From: Petrolisthes cinctipes
Taxonomy: Eukaryota > Arthropoda > Malacostraca > Decapoda > Porcellanidae
Assembly: GCA_033782935.1 (NCBI GenBank)
Contig: JAWQEG010000630.1
Location: forward strand, 2,326,501 to 2,390,500
Direction: 5' to 3'
Length of the DNA stretch: 64,000 bases
Shown here piece by piece: positions 9,444-22,900 of the stretch. The position numbers and the translations under genes were made by a program. The notes under the pieces are model-generated. The model was given only the letters and a program-made list of their open reading frames with translations. It was not told the origin of the DNA and ran no database searches. Position 1 is the first letter of the stretch. Each line of letters starts with the position of its first letter.

Positions 9444-12400
9444 TTAGCATGTTTTTAGCCTATATTTTGAAAATATTCTAGCACTGTGTAGGCATGTACA
9501 GATTGCTTCTGGGACCCCAAAATATTGAATTTTCGGGTGTTTTGAGCCTGAATTTGAGATATAAACGGGTACAGAAGATACATGCACATATTGACTTTGT
9601 GCACCAAAAATATCGATTTTCAGCATGTTTTGGGCCTGAATTTTGAAAATACTCTAACACGGAGTAGGCATGTACAGATCGCTTCTGGGACCCCAAAATA
9701 TCGAATTTTCGGGTGTTTTGAGCCTGAATTTGAGATATAAACGGGTACTGAAGATGCATGCACATATCGACTGTTGTGCACCTAAAAGATCGATTTTCAG
9801 TATGTTTTGAGCATGTATTTTGAAAATACTCTAACACGGAGTAGGCATGTACAGATCGCTTCTGGGACCCCTAAATATCGAATTTTCGGGTGTTTTGGGA
9901 CTGAATTTGAGATATCGACTTTTTGGCACCTAAAAGATCGATTTTTAGCATGTTCTTAGCCTATATTTTGAAAATATTCTAGCACTGTACAGATTGCTTC
10001 TGGGACCCCAAAATATTGAATTTTCGGGCGTTTTGAGCCTGAATTTGAGATATAAACGGGTACAGAAGATACATGCACATATTGACTTTGGGCACCAAAA
10101 ATATCGATTTTCAGCATGTTTTGGGCCTGAATTTTGAAAATACTCTAACACGGAGTAGGCATGTACAGATCGCTTCTGGGACCCCAAAATATCGAATTTT
10201 CGGGTGTTTAGGGCCAGAATTTGAGATATAAACGGGTACAGAAGATGCATGCACATATCGACTTTTGGGCACCTAAAAGATCGATTTTCAGTAAGTTTTT
10301 GGCCTGTATTTTGAAAATACTCTAACACGGAGTAGGCATGTACAGATCGCTTCTGGGACCCCTAAATATCGAATTTTCGGGTGTTTTGGGACTGAATTTG
10401 AGATATCGACTTTTTGGCACCTAAAAGATCGATTTTTAGCATGTTTTTAGCCTATATTTTGAAAATATTCAAGCACTGTACAGATTGCTTCTGGGACCCC
10501 AAAATATTGAATTTTCGGGCGTTTTGAGCCTGAATTTGAGATATAAACGGGTACAGAAGATACATGCACATATTGACTTTGGGCATCTAAATTATCGATT
10601 TTCAGCATGTTTTGGGCCTGTATTTTGAAAATACTCTAACACGGAGTAGGCATGTACAGATCGCTTCTGGGACCCCAAAATATCGAATTTTCGGGTGTTT
10701 TGGGCCTGAATTTGAGATATCGCCTTTACGCACCTAAAATATCGATTTTTAGCATGTTTTGAGCCTATATTTTCAAAATATTCTAGCACTGAGTAAGCAT
10801 GTACAGATCGCTTCTGGGACCACAAAATATCGAATTTTCGGGTGTTTTGAGCTTGAATTTGAGATATAAACGAGTACAGAAGATGCATGCACATATCGAC
10901 TTTTGGGAACCTAAAATATCGATTTTGAGCATGTTTTGAGCCTTTATTTTGAAAACATTCTAGCACTGAGTAGGCATGTACAGATCGCTTCTGGGACCCA
11001 AAAATCTAGAATTTTCGGGTGTTTAGGGCCAGAATTTGAGATATAAACGGGTACAGAAGATGCATGCACATATCGACTTTTAGGCACCTAAAAGATCGAT
11101 TTTCAGTATGTTTTTGGCCTGTATTTTGAAAATACTCTAACACGGAGTAGGCATGTACAAATCGCTTCTGGGACCCCTAAATATCGAATTTTCGGGTGTT
11201 TTGGGCCTTAATTTGAGATATCGACTTTTTGGCTCCTAAAATATCGATTTTTACATTGTTTTTAGCCTATATTTTGAAAATATTCTAGCACTGAGTAGGC
11301 ATGTACAGATTGCTTCTGAGACCCCAAAATATTGACTTTTCGGGTGTTTTGAGCCTGAATTTAAGATAAAAAAGGGTACAGAAGATACATGCACATATTG
11401 ACTTTTGGCATCTAAAATATCGATTTTCAGCATGTTTTGGGCATGTATTTTGAATATACTCTAATAAGGAGTAGGCATGTACAGATCGCTTCTGGGACCC
11501 CAAAATATCGAATTTTCGGGTGTTTTGAGCCTGAATTTGAGATATAAACGGGTACTGAAAGTGCATGCACATATCGACTTTTTGGCACCTAAAACATCGA
11601 TTTTGAGCATGTTTTGGGCCTGTATTTTGAAAATACTCTATCACGGAGTAGGCATGTACAGATCGCTTCTGGGACCCCTAAATATCGAATTTTCGGGTGT
11701 TTGGGACTGAATTTGAGATATCGACTTTTTGGCACCTAAAAGATCGATTTTTAGCATGTTTTTAGCCTATATTTTGAAAATATTCTAGCACTGAGTAGGC
11801 ATGTACAGATTGCTTCTGGGACCCCAAAATATTGAATTTTCGGGTGTTTTGAGCCTGAATTTGAGATATAAACGGGTACAGAAGATACATGCACAAATTG
11901 ACTTTGGGCACCAAAAATATCGATTTTCAGCATGTTTTGGGCCTGAATTTTGAAAATACTCTAACACGGAGTAGGCATGTACAGATCGCTTCTGGGACCC
12001 CAAAATATCGAATTTTCGGGTGTTTATGGCCAGAATTTGAGATATAAACGGGTACAGAAGATGCATGCACATATCGACTTTTGGGCACCTAAAAGATCGA
12101 TTTTCAGTACGTTTTTGGCCTGTATTTTGAAAATACTCTAACACGGAGTAGGCATGTACAGATACCTTCTGGGACCTCTAAATATTGAATTTTCGGGTGT
12201 TTTGGGACTGAATTTGAGATATCGATTTTTTGGCACCTAAAATGTCGATTTTTAGCATGTTTTTAGCCTATATTTTGAAAATATTCTAGCACTGTGTAGA
12301 TATGTACAGATTGCTTCTGGGACCCCAAAATATTGAATTTTCGGGTGTTTTGAGCCTGAATTTGAGATATAAACGGGTACAGAAGATACATGCACATATT

Positions 12401-12752
12401 GACTTTGGGCATCTAAAATATCGATTTTCAGCATGTTTTGGGCCTGTATTTTGAAAACACTCTAACACGGAGTAGGCATGTACAGATCGCTTCTGGGACC
12501 CCAAAATATCGAATTTTCGGGTGTTTAGGGCCAGAATTTGAGATATAAACGGGTACAGAAGATGCATGCACATATCGACTTTTGGGCACCTAAAAGATCG
12601 ATTTTCAGTATGTTTTTGGCCTGTATTTTGAAAATACTCTAACACGGAGTAGGCATGTACAGATCGCTTCTGGGACCCCTAAATATCGAATTTTCGGGTG
12701 TTTTGGGACTGAATTTGAGATATCGACTTTTTGGTACCTAAAATATCGATTT
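9444..12752 (+). repeat. 3,309-bp tandem segment, copy 2
   Basis: This is the second copy of the segment starting near 6,135. It has scattered single-base differences, for example gcctgcatttg near 8,221 against gcctgaatttg near 11,530. After about 12,735 the next S1 reads ttggtacc and the series ends. Confidence 0.75.
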
Positions 12753-13409
12753 TTAGCATGTTTTTAGCCTATATTTTGAAAATATTCTAGCACTGAGTAG
12801 GCATGTACAGATTGCTTCTGGGACCCCAAAATATCGAATTTTCGGGTGTTTTGAGCCTGAATTTGAGATATAAACGGGTACAGAAGATACATGCACATAT
12901 TGACTTTGGGCATATAAATTATCGATTTTAAGCATGTTTTGGGCCTGTATTTTGAAAATACTCTAACACGGAGTAGGCATGTACAGATCGCTTCTGGGAC
13001 CCCAAAATATCGAATTTTCGGGTGTTTTGAGCCTGAATTTGAGATATAAACTTGTACTGAAGATACATGCACATATCGACTTTTGAGCACCTAAAACATC
13101 GATTTTGAGCATGTATTGGGCCTGTATCTTGAAAATACTCTAACACGGAGTAGGCATGTACAGATCGCTTCTGGGACCACAAAATATCGAATTTTCGAGT
13201 GTTTTGGGCCTGAATTTGAGATATCGACTTTACGCACCTAAAATATCGATTTTTAGCATGTTTTGAGCCTATATTTTGAAAATATTCTAGCACTGAGTAG
13301 GCATGTACAGATCACTTCTGGGACCCCAAAATATCGAATTTTCGGGTGTTTTGAGCTTGAATTTGAGATATAAACGAGTACAGAAGATGCATGCACATAT
13401 CGACTTTTG

Positions 13410-14727
13410 GGCACCTAAAATATCGATTTTCAGCATGTTTTGAGCCTATATTTTGAAAACATTCTAGCTCTGAGTAGGCATGTACAGATCACTTCTGGGA
13501 CCGCAAAATATTGAATTTTCGGGTGTTTAGGGTCAAAATTTGAGATATAAACGGGTACAGAAGATGCATGCACATATCGACTTTTGGGCACCTAAAAGAT
13601 CGATTTTCAGTATGTTTTTGGCCTGTATTTTGAAAATACTCTATCACGGAGTAAGCATGTACAGATCGTTTCTGGGACCCCTAAATATCGAATTTTCGGG
13701 TGTTTTGGGCTTTAATTTGAGATATCGCCTTTACGCACCTAAAATATCGATTTTTAGCATGTTTTGAGCCTATATTTTGAAAATATTCTAGCACTGAGTA
13801 GGCATGTACAGATCGCTTCTGGGACCCCAAAATATCGAATTTTCGGGTGTTTTGAACCTGAATTTGAGATATAAACGAGTACAGAAGATGCATGCACATA
13901 TCGACTTTTGGGCACCTAAAATATCGATTTTGAGCATGTTTTTAGCCTATATTTTAAAAACATTCTAGCACTGAGTAGGCATGTACAGATCGCTTATGGG
14001 ACCCCAAAATATCAAATTTTCGGGTGTTTTGAGCCTGAATTTGAGATATAAACGAGTACAGAAGATGCATGCACATATCGACTTTTGGGGAACTAAAAGA
14101 TCGATTTTCAGTATGTTTTTGGCCTGTATTTTGAAAACACTCTAACACGGAGTAGGCATGTACAGATCGCTTCTGGGACCCCTAAATATCGAATTTTCGT
14201 GTGTTTTGGGACTGAAATTGAGATATCGACTTTTTGGCACCTAAAATATCGATTTTTAGCATGTTTTTAGCCTGTTTTGAAAATATTCTAGCACTGAGTA
14301 GGCATGTACAGATTGCTTCTGGGACCCCAAAATATTGAATTTTCTGGTGTTTTGAGCCTGAATTTGAGATATAAACGGGTACAGAAGATACATGCACATA
14401 TTGACTTTGGGCATCTAAATTATCGATTTTCAGCATGTTCTGGGCCTGTATTTTGAAAATACTCTAACACGGAGTAGGCATGTACAGATCGCTTCTGGGA
14501 CCCCAAAATATCGAATTTTCGGGTGTTTTGGGCCTGAATTTGAGATATCGCCTTTACGCACCTAAAATATCGATTTTTAGCATGTTTTGAGCCTATATTT
14601 TGAAAATATTCTAGTATTGCTTCTGGGACCCCAAAATATCGAATTTTCGGGTGTTTTGAGCCTGAATTTGAGATATAAACGGGTACTGAAGATGTATGCA
14701 CATATCGACTTTTGGGCACCTAAAATA
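13410..14727 (+). repeat. 1.3-kb block, copy 1 of a pair 2,426 bp apart
   Basis: It shares rare alleles with 15,836-17,153: ttctagctctgag, gatcgtttctggg, ttaaaaacattc, a shortened agcctgttttgaaaat, and the 19-bp deletion ttctagtattgc. A third relative lies at 26.4-28.0 kb, where the MITE interrupts it. Confidence 0.75.
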
Positions 14728-15461
14728 TCGATTTTGAGCATGTTTTTAGCCTATATTTTGAAAATATTCTCGCACTGAGTAGGCATGTACAGATTGCTTT
14801 TGGGACCCCAAAATATCGAATTTTCGGGTGTTTTGAGCCTGAATTTGAGATATAAACGGGTACTGAAGATGCATGCACATATCGACTTTTGGGCACCTAA
14901 AATATCGATTTTGAGCATGTTTTGAGCCTATATTTTGAAAACATTCTAGCACATAGTAGGCATGTACAGATCGCTTCTGGGACCCCTAAATAACGAATTT
15001 TCGGGTGTTTTGGGCCTTTATTTGAGATATCGACTTTTTGGCACCGAAAAGATCGATTTTTAGCATGTTTTTAGCCTATATTTTGAAAATATTCTAGCAC
15101 TGAGTAGGCATGTACAGATTGCTTCTGGGACCCCAAAATATTAAATTTTCGGGTGTTTTGAGCCTGAATTTGAGATATAAACGGGTACAGAAGATACATG
15201 CACATATTGACTTTGGGCATCTAAAATATCGATTTCCAGCATGTTTTGGGCATGTATTTTGAAAATACTCTAACACGGAGTAGGCATGTACAGATCGCTT
15301 CTGGGACCCCAAAATATCGAATTTTCGTGTGTTTTGAGCCTGAATTTGAGATATAAACGGGTACTGAAGATGCATGCACATATCGACTTTTGGGCACCTA
15401 AAACATCGATTTTGAGCATGTTTTGGGCCTGTATTTTGAAAATACTCTAACACGCAGTAGG

Positions 15462-15904
15462 CATGTACAGATCGCTTCTGGGACCCCAAAATATCGAATT
15501 TTCGGGTGTTTTGGGCATGAATTTGACATATCGCCTTTACGCACCTAAAATATCGATTTTTAGCATGTTTTGAGCCTATATTTTGAAAATATTCTAGCAC
15601 TGAGTAGGCATGTACAGATCGCTTCTGGGACCCCTAAATATCGAATTTTCGGGTGTTTTGGGCCTTAATTTGAGATATCGACTTTTTGGCACCTAAAATA
15701 TCGATTTTTAGCATGTTTTTAGCCTATATTTTGAAAATATTCTAGCACAGAGTAGGCATGTACAGATTGCTTCTGGGACCCCTAAATATCGAATTTTCGG
15801 GTGTTTTGGGCCTTAATTTGAGATATCGACTTTTTGGCACCTAAAATATCGATTTTCAGCATGTTTTGAGCCTATATTTTGAAAACATTCTAGCTCTGAG
15901 TAGG
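15462..15904 (+). repeat. Run of three consecutive S monomers
   Basis: S2 (15,462-15,608), S1 (15,609-15,756) and S1 (15,757-15,904) follow each other with no L between, at 147, 148 and 148 bp. The usual pattern allows one S per unit, so this is a local departure. The second and third S are almost the same sequence. Confidence 0.85.
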
Positions 15905-17153
15905 CATGTACAGATCACTTCTGGGACCGCAAAATATTGAATTTTCGGGTGTTTAGGGTCAAAATTTGAGATATAAACGGGTACAGAAGATGCATGCACA
16001 TATCGACTTTTGGGCACCTAAAAGATCGATTTTCAGTATGTTTTTGGCCTGTATTTTGAAAATACTCTATCACGGAGTAAGCATGTACAGATCGTTTCTG
16101 GGACCCCTAAATATCGAATTTTCGGGTGTTTTGGGCTTTAATTTGAGATATCGCCTTTACGCACCTAAAATATCGATTTTTAGCATGTTTTGAGCCTATA
16201 TTTTGAAAATATTCTAGCACTGAGTAGGCATGTACAGATCGCTTCTGGGACCCCAAAATATCGAATTTTCGGGTGTTTTGAACCTGAATTTGAGATATAA
16301 ACGAGTACAGAAGATGCATGCACATATCGACTTTTGGGCACCTAAAATATCGATTTTGAGCATGTTTTTAGCCTATATTTTAAAAACATTCTAGCACTGA
16401 GTAGGCATGTACAGATCGCTTATGGGACCCCAAAATATCAAATTTTCGGGTGTTTTGAGCCTGAATTTGAGATATAAACGAGTACAGAAGATGCATGCAC
16501 ATATCGACTTTTGGGCAACTAAAAGATCGATTTTCAGTATGTTTTTGGCCTGTATTTTGAAAACACTCTAACACGGAGTAGGCATGTACAGATCGCTTCT
16601 GGGACCCCTAAATATCGAATTTTCGGGTGTTTTGGGACTGAAATTGAGATATCGACTTTTTGGCACCTAAAATATCGATTTTTAGCATGTTTTTAGCCTG
16701 TTTTGAAAATATTCTAGCACTGAGTAGGCATGTACAGATTGCTTCTGGGACCCCAAAATATTGAATTTTCTGGTGTTTTGAGCCTGAATTTGAGATATAA
16801 ACGGGTACAGAAGATACATGCACATATTGACTTTGGGCATCTAAATTATCGATTTTCAGCATGTTCTGGGCCTGTATTTTGAAAATACTCTAACACGGAG
16901 TAGGCATGTACAGATCGCTTCTGGGACCCCAAAATATCGAATTTTCGGGTGTTTTGGGCCTGAATTTGAGATATCGCCTTTACGCACCTAAAATATCGAT
17001 TTTTAGCATGTTTTGAGCCTATATTTTGAAAATATTCTAGTATTGCTTCTGGGACCCCAAAATATCGAATTTTCGGGTGTTTTGAGCCTGAATTTGAGAT
17101 ATAAACGGGTACTGAAGATGTATGCACATATCGACTTTTGGGCACCTAAAAGA
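15836..17153 (+). repeat. 1.3-kb block, copy 2 of the pair
   Basis: Every anchor of copy 1 recurs 2,426 bp later. The start lies inside the S-S-S run, where an S1 monomer passes into the tttcagcatgttttgagcc half B that copy 1 has downstream of an L. The left breakpoint therefore probably fell within half B. Confidence 0.72.
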
Positions 17154-18889
17154 TCGATTTTGAGCATGTTTTGGGCCTGTATCTTGAAAATACTCTAACA
17201 CGGAGTAGGCATGTACAGATCGCTTCTGGGACCATTAAATATCGAATTTTCGGGTGTTTTGGGCCTGAATTTGAGATATCGCCTTTACGCACCTAAAATA
17301 TCGATTTTTAGCATGTTTTGAGCCTATATTTTGAAAATATTCTAGCACTGAGTAGGCATGTACAGATCGCTTCTGGGACCCCAAAATATCGAATTTTCGG
17401 GTGTTTTGAGCCTGAATTTGAGATATAAACGAGTACAGAAGATGCATGCACATATCGACTTTTGGGCACCTAAAATATCGATTTTTATCATGTTTTTAGC
17501 CTATATTTTGAAAATATTCTCGCACTGAGTAGGCATGTACAGATTGCTTTTGGGACCCCAAAATATTGAATTTTCGGGTGTTTAGGGCCAGAATTTGAGA
17601 TATAAACGGGTACAGAAGATGCATGCACATATCGACTTTTGGGCACCTAAAAGATCGATTTTCAGTATGTTTTTGGCCTGTATTTTGAAAATACTCTAAC
17701 ACGGAGTAGGCATGTACAGATCACTTCTGGGACCCCTAAATATCGAATTTTCGGGTGTTTTGGGACTGAATTAGAGATATCGACTTTTTGGCACCTAAAA
17801 GATCGATTTTTAGCATGTTTTTAGCCTATATTTTGAAAATATTCTAGCACTGAGTAGGCATGTACAGATTGCTTCTGGGACCCCAAAATATTGAATTTTC
17901 GGGTGTTTTGAGCCTGAATTTGAGATATAAACGGGTACAGAAGATACATGCACATATTGACTTTTGGCATCTAAAATATCGATTTTCAGCATGTTTTGGG
18001 CCTGTATTTTGAAAATACTCTAACACAGAGTAGGCATGTACAGATCGCTTCTGTTACCCCAAAATATCGAATTTTCGGGTGTTTTGAGCCTGAATTTGAG
18101 ATATAAACGGGTACTGAAGATGCATGCACATATCGACTTTTGGGCACCTAAAACATAGATTTTGAGCATGTTTTGGGCCTGTATTTTGAAAATACTCTAA
18201 CACGGAGTAGGCATGTACAGATCGCTTCTGGGACCCCAAAATATCGAATTTTCGGGTGTTTTGAGCCTGAATTTGAGATATAAACGGGTACAGAAGATGC
18301 ATGCACATATCGACTTTTGGGCACCTAAAATATCGATTTTGAGCATGTTTTGAGCCTATATTTTGAAAACATTCTAGCACATAGTAGGCATGTACAGATC
18401 GCTTCTGGGACCCCTAAATAACGAATTTTCGGGTGTTTTGGGCCTTTATTTGAGATATCGACTTTTTGGCACCGAAAAGATCGATTTTTAGCATGTTTTT
18501 AGCCTATATTTTGAAAATATTCTAGCACTGAGTAGGCATGTACAGATTGCTTCTGGGACCCCAAAATTTTAAATTTTCGGGTGTTTTGAGCCTGAATTTG
18601 AGATATAAACGGGTACAGAAGATACATGCACATATTGACTTTGGGCATCTAAAATATCGATTTTCAGCATGTTTTGGGCATGTATTTTGAAAATACTCTA
18701 ACACGGAGTAGGCATGTACAGATCGCTTCTGGGACCCCAAAATATCGAATTTTCGTGTGTTTTGAGCCTGAATTTGAGATATAAACGGGTACTGAAGATG
18801 CATGCACATATCGACTTTTGGGCACCTAAAACATCGATTTTGAGCATGTTTTGGGCCTGTATTTTGAAAATACTCTAACACGCAGTAGG

Positions 18890-19507
18890 CATGTACAGAT
18901 CGCTTCTGGGACCCCTAAATATCGAATTTTCGGGTGTTTTGGGCCTTAATTTGAGATATCGACTTTTTGGCACCTAAAATATCGATTTTTAGCATGTTTT
19001 TAGCCTATATTTTGAAAATATTCTAGCACAGAGTAGGCATGTACAGATTGCTTCTGGGACCTCTAAATATCGAATTTTCGGGTGTTTTGGGCCTTAATTT
19101 GAGATATCGCCTTTACGCACCTAAAATATCGATTTTTAGCATGTTTTGAGCCTATATTTTGAAAATATTCTAGCACTGAGTAGGCATTTACAGATTGCCT
19201 CTGGGACCCCAAAATATTGAATTTTCGGGTGTTTTGAGCCTGAATTTGAGATATAAACGGGTACAGAAGATACATGCACATATTGACTTTGGGCATCTAA
19301 AATATCGATTTTCAGCATGTTTTGGGCCTGTATTTTGAAAATACTCTAACACGGAGTAGGCATGTACAGATCGCTTCTGGGACCCCAAAATATCGAATTT
19401 TCGGATGTTTTGGGCCTGAATTTGACATATCGCCTTTACGCACCTAAAATATCGATTTTTAGCATGTTTTGAGCCTATATTTTGAAAATATTCTAGCACT
19501 GAGTAGG
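18890..19507 (+). repeat. 618-bp unit S1-S2-L-S2, copy 1
   Basis: Monomers are 18,890-19,037 (S1), 19,038-19,184 (S2), 19,185-19,360 (L) and 19,361-19,507 (S2). They sum to 618 bp. Private marks are gcacagagtagg, ggacctctaaatatcg in S2, and gcatttacagattgcctc in L. The next 471 bp repeat the first three monomers. Confidence 0.82.
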
Positions 19508-19978
19508 CATGTACAGATCGCTTCTGGGACCCCTAAATATCGAATTTTCGGGTGTTTTGGGCCTTAATTTGAGATATCGACTTTTTGGCACCTAAAATAT
19601 CGATTTTTAGCATGTTTTTAGCCTATATTTTGAAAATATTCTAGCACAGAGTAGGCATGTACAGATTGCTTCTGGGACCTCTAAATATCGAATTTTCGGG
19701 TGTTTTGGGCCTTAATTTGAGATATCGCCTTTACGCACCTAAAATATCGATTTTTAGCATGTTTTGAGCCTATATTTTGAAAATATTCTAGCACTGAGTA
19801 GGCATTTACAGATTGCCTCTGGGACCCCAAAATATTGAATTTTCGGGTGTTTTGAGCCTGAATTTGAGATATAAACGGGTACAGAAGATACATGCACATA
19901 TTGACTTTGGGCATCTAAAATATCGATTTTCAGCATGTTTTGGGCCTGTATTTTGAAAATACTCTAACACGGAGTAGG
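19508..19978 (+). repeat. 618-bp unit, partial copy 2 (S1-S2-L)
   Basis: This repeats 18,890-19,360 with the same private marks and nearly no change. The equivalent place in the large copy 2 (near 30.05-30.52 kb) has this motif only once. The duplication is therefore younger than the 10-11 kb duplication, or was lost from the other copy. Confidence 0.78.
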
Positions 19979-22900
19979 CATGTACAGATCGCTTCTGGGA
20001 CCCCAAAATATCGATTTTTCGGGTGTTTTGAGCCTGAATTTGAGATATAAACGGGTACTGAAGATGCATGCACATATCGACTTTTGGGCACCTAAAACAT
20101 CGATTTTGAGCATGTTTTGGGCCTGTAATTTGAAAATACTCTAACACGGAGTACGTATGTACAGATCGCTTCTGGGACCCCTAAATATCGAATTTTCGGG
20201 TGTTTTGGGACTGAATTTGAGATATCGCCTTTACGCACCTAAAATATCGATTTTTAGCATGTTTTGAGCCTATATTTTGAAAATATTCTAGCACTGAGTA
20301 TGCATGTACAGATTGCTTCTGGGACCCCAAAATATTGAATTTTCCGGTGTTTTGAGCCTGAATTTGAGATATAAACGGGTACAGAAGATACATGCACATA
20401 TTGACTTTGGGCATCTAAAATATCGATTTTCAGCATGTTTTGGGCCTGTATTTTGAAAATACTCTAACACGGAGTAGGCATGTACAGATCGCTTCTGGGA
20501 TCCCAAAATATCGAATTTTCGGGTGTTTTGGGCCTGAATTTGAGATATCGCCTTTACGCACCTAAAATATCGATTTTTAGCATGTTTTGAGCCTATATTT
20601 TGAAAATATTCTAGCACTGAGTAGGCATGTACATATTGCTTCTGAGACCCCAAATTATCGAATTTTCGGGTGTTTTGAGCCTGAATTTGAGATATAAACG
20701 GGTACTGAAGGTGCATGCACATATCGACTTTTTGGCACCTAAAACATCGATTTTGAGCATGTTTTATGCCTGTATTTTGAAAATACTCTAACACGGAGTA
20801 GGCATGTACAGATCGCTTCTGGGACCCCTAAATATCGAATTTTCGGATGTTTTGGGACTGAATTTGAGATATCGACTTTTTGGCACCTAAAATATCGATT
20901 TTTAGCATGTTTTTAGCCTATATTTTGAAAATATTCTAGCACTGAGTAGGCATGTACAGATTACTTCTGGGACCCCAAAATATTGAATTTTCGGGTGTTT
21001 AAGGCCAGAATTTGAGATATAAACGGGTACAGATGATGCATGCACATATCGACTTTTGGGCACATAAAAGATCGATTTTCAGCATGTTTTTGGCCTGTAT
21101 TTTGAAAATACTCTAACACGGAGTAGGCATGTACAGATCGCTTCTGGGACCCCTAAATATCGAATTTTCGGGTGTTTTGGGACTGAAATTGAGATATCGA
21201 CTTTTAGGCACCTAAAAGATCGATTTTTAGCATGTTTTTAGCCTATATTTTGAAAATATTCTAGCACTGAGTAGGCATGTACAGATTGCTTCTGGGACCC
21301 CAAAATATTGAATTTTCGGGTGTTTTGTGCCTGAATTTGAGATATAAACGGGTACAGAAGATACATGCACATATTGACTTTGTGCATCTAAAATATCGAT
21401 TTTCAGCATGTTTTGGGCATGTATTTTGAAAATACTCTAACACGGAGTAGGCATGTACAGATCGCTTCTGGGACCCCAAAATGTCGAATTTTCGGGTGTT
21501 TTGAGCCTGAATTTAAGATATAAACGGGTACTGAAGATGCATGTACATATCGACTTTTGGTCACCTAAAACATCGATTTTGAGTATGTTTTGGGACTGTA
21601 TTTTGAAAATACTCTAACATGGAGAAGGCATGTACAGATCGCTTGTGGGACCCTATAATATCGAATTTTCGGGTGTTTTGGGCCTGAATTTGAGATATCG
21701 CCTTTACGCACCTAAAATATCGATTTTTAGCATGTATTGAGCCTATATTTTGAAAATATTCTAGCACTGAGTAGGCATGTACAGATCGCTTCTGGGACCC
21801 CAAAATATCGAATTTTCGGGTGTTTTGAGCCTGAATTTGAGATATGAACAAGAACAGAAGATGCATGCACATATCGACTTTTGGGCACCTAAAATATCGA
21901 TTTTCAGCATGTTTTGAGCCTATATTTTGAAAACATTCTAGCACTGAGTAGGCATGTACAGATCGCTTCTGGGACCCCAAAATATCGAATTTTCGGGTGT
22001 TTAGGGCCAGAATTTGAGATATAAACGGGTACAGAAGATGCATGCACAGATCGACTTTTGGGCACCTAAAAGATCGATTTTCAGTATGTTTTTGGACTGT
22101 ATTTTGAAAATACTCTAACACGGAGTAGGCATGTACAGATCCCTTCTGGGACCCCTAAATATCGAATTTTCGGGTATTTTGAGACTAAATTTGAGATATC
22201 GACATTTTGGCACCTAAAATATCGATTTTTAGCATGTTTTTAGCCTATATTTTGATAATATTCTAGCACTGAGTAGGCATGTACAGATTGCTTCTGGGAC
22301 CCCAAAATATTGAATTTACGGGTGTTTTGAGCCTGAATTTGAGATATAAACGGGTACAGAAGATACATGCACATATTGACTTTGGGCATCTAATATATCG
22401 ATTTTCAGCATGTTTTGGGCCTGTATTTTAAAAATACTCTAACACGGAGTAGGCATGTATAGATCGCTTCTGGGACACGAAAATATCGAAATTTCGGGTG
22501 TTTTGAGCCTGAATTTGAGATATAAACGGGTACTGAAGATGCATGCACATATCGACTTTTTGGCACCTAAAACATCGAATTTGATCATGTTTTGGGCTTG
22601 TATTTTGAAAATACTCTAACACGGAGTAGGCATGTACACATCGCATCTGGGACCCAAAAATATCGAATTTTCGGGTGTTTTGGGCATGAATTTGAGACAT
22701 CACCCTTACGCACCTAAAATATCGATTTTTAGCATGTTTTGAGCCTATATTTTGAAAATATTCTAGCACTGAGTAGGCATGTACAGATCGCTTCTGGGAC
22801 CCCTAAATATCGAATTTTCGGGTGTTTTGGGCCTTAATTTGATATATCGATTTTTTGGCACCTAAAATATCGATTTTTAGCATGTTTTTAGCCTATATTT

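Larger units (their letters stand above)
1..13400 (+). repeat. Region I: mainly L-L-S trimers with a private subtype
   Basis: This region is dominated by L-L-S units with S1 monomers. Its private variants include gcactgtgtagg (elsewhere gcactgagtagg), ctaaaatgtcgattttt in S1, and a 10-bp loss giving gcactgtacag. S2 occurs only at a few places, near 1.9, 7.4, 10.7 and 13.2 kb. Copies of a block seen at 0.65-2.35 kb recur from 3.96, 6.1 and 9.4 kb, so the region has itself grown by duplication of multi-kilobase segments. Confidence 0.75.
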
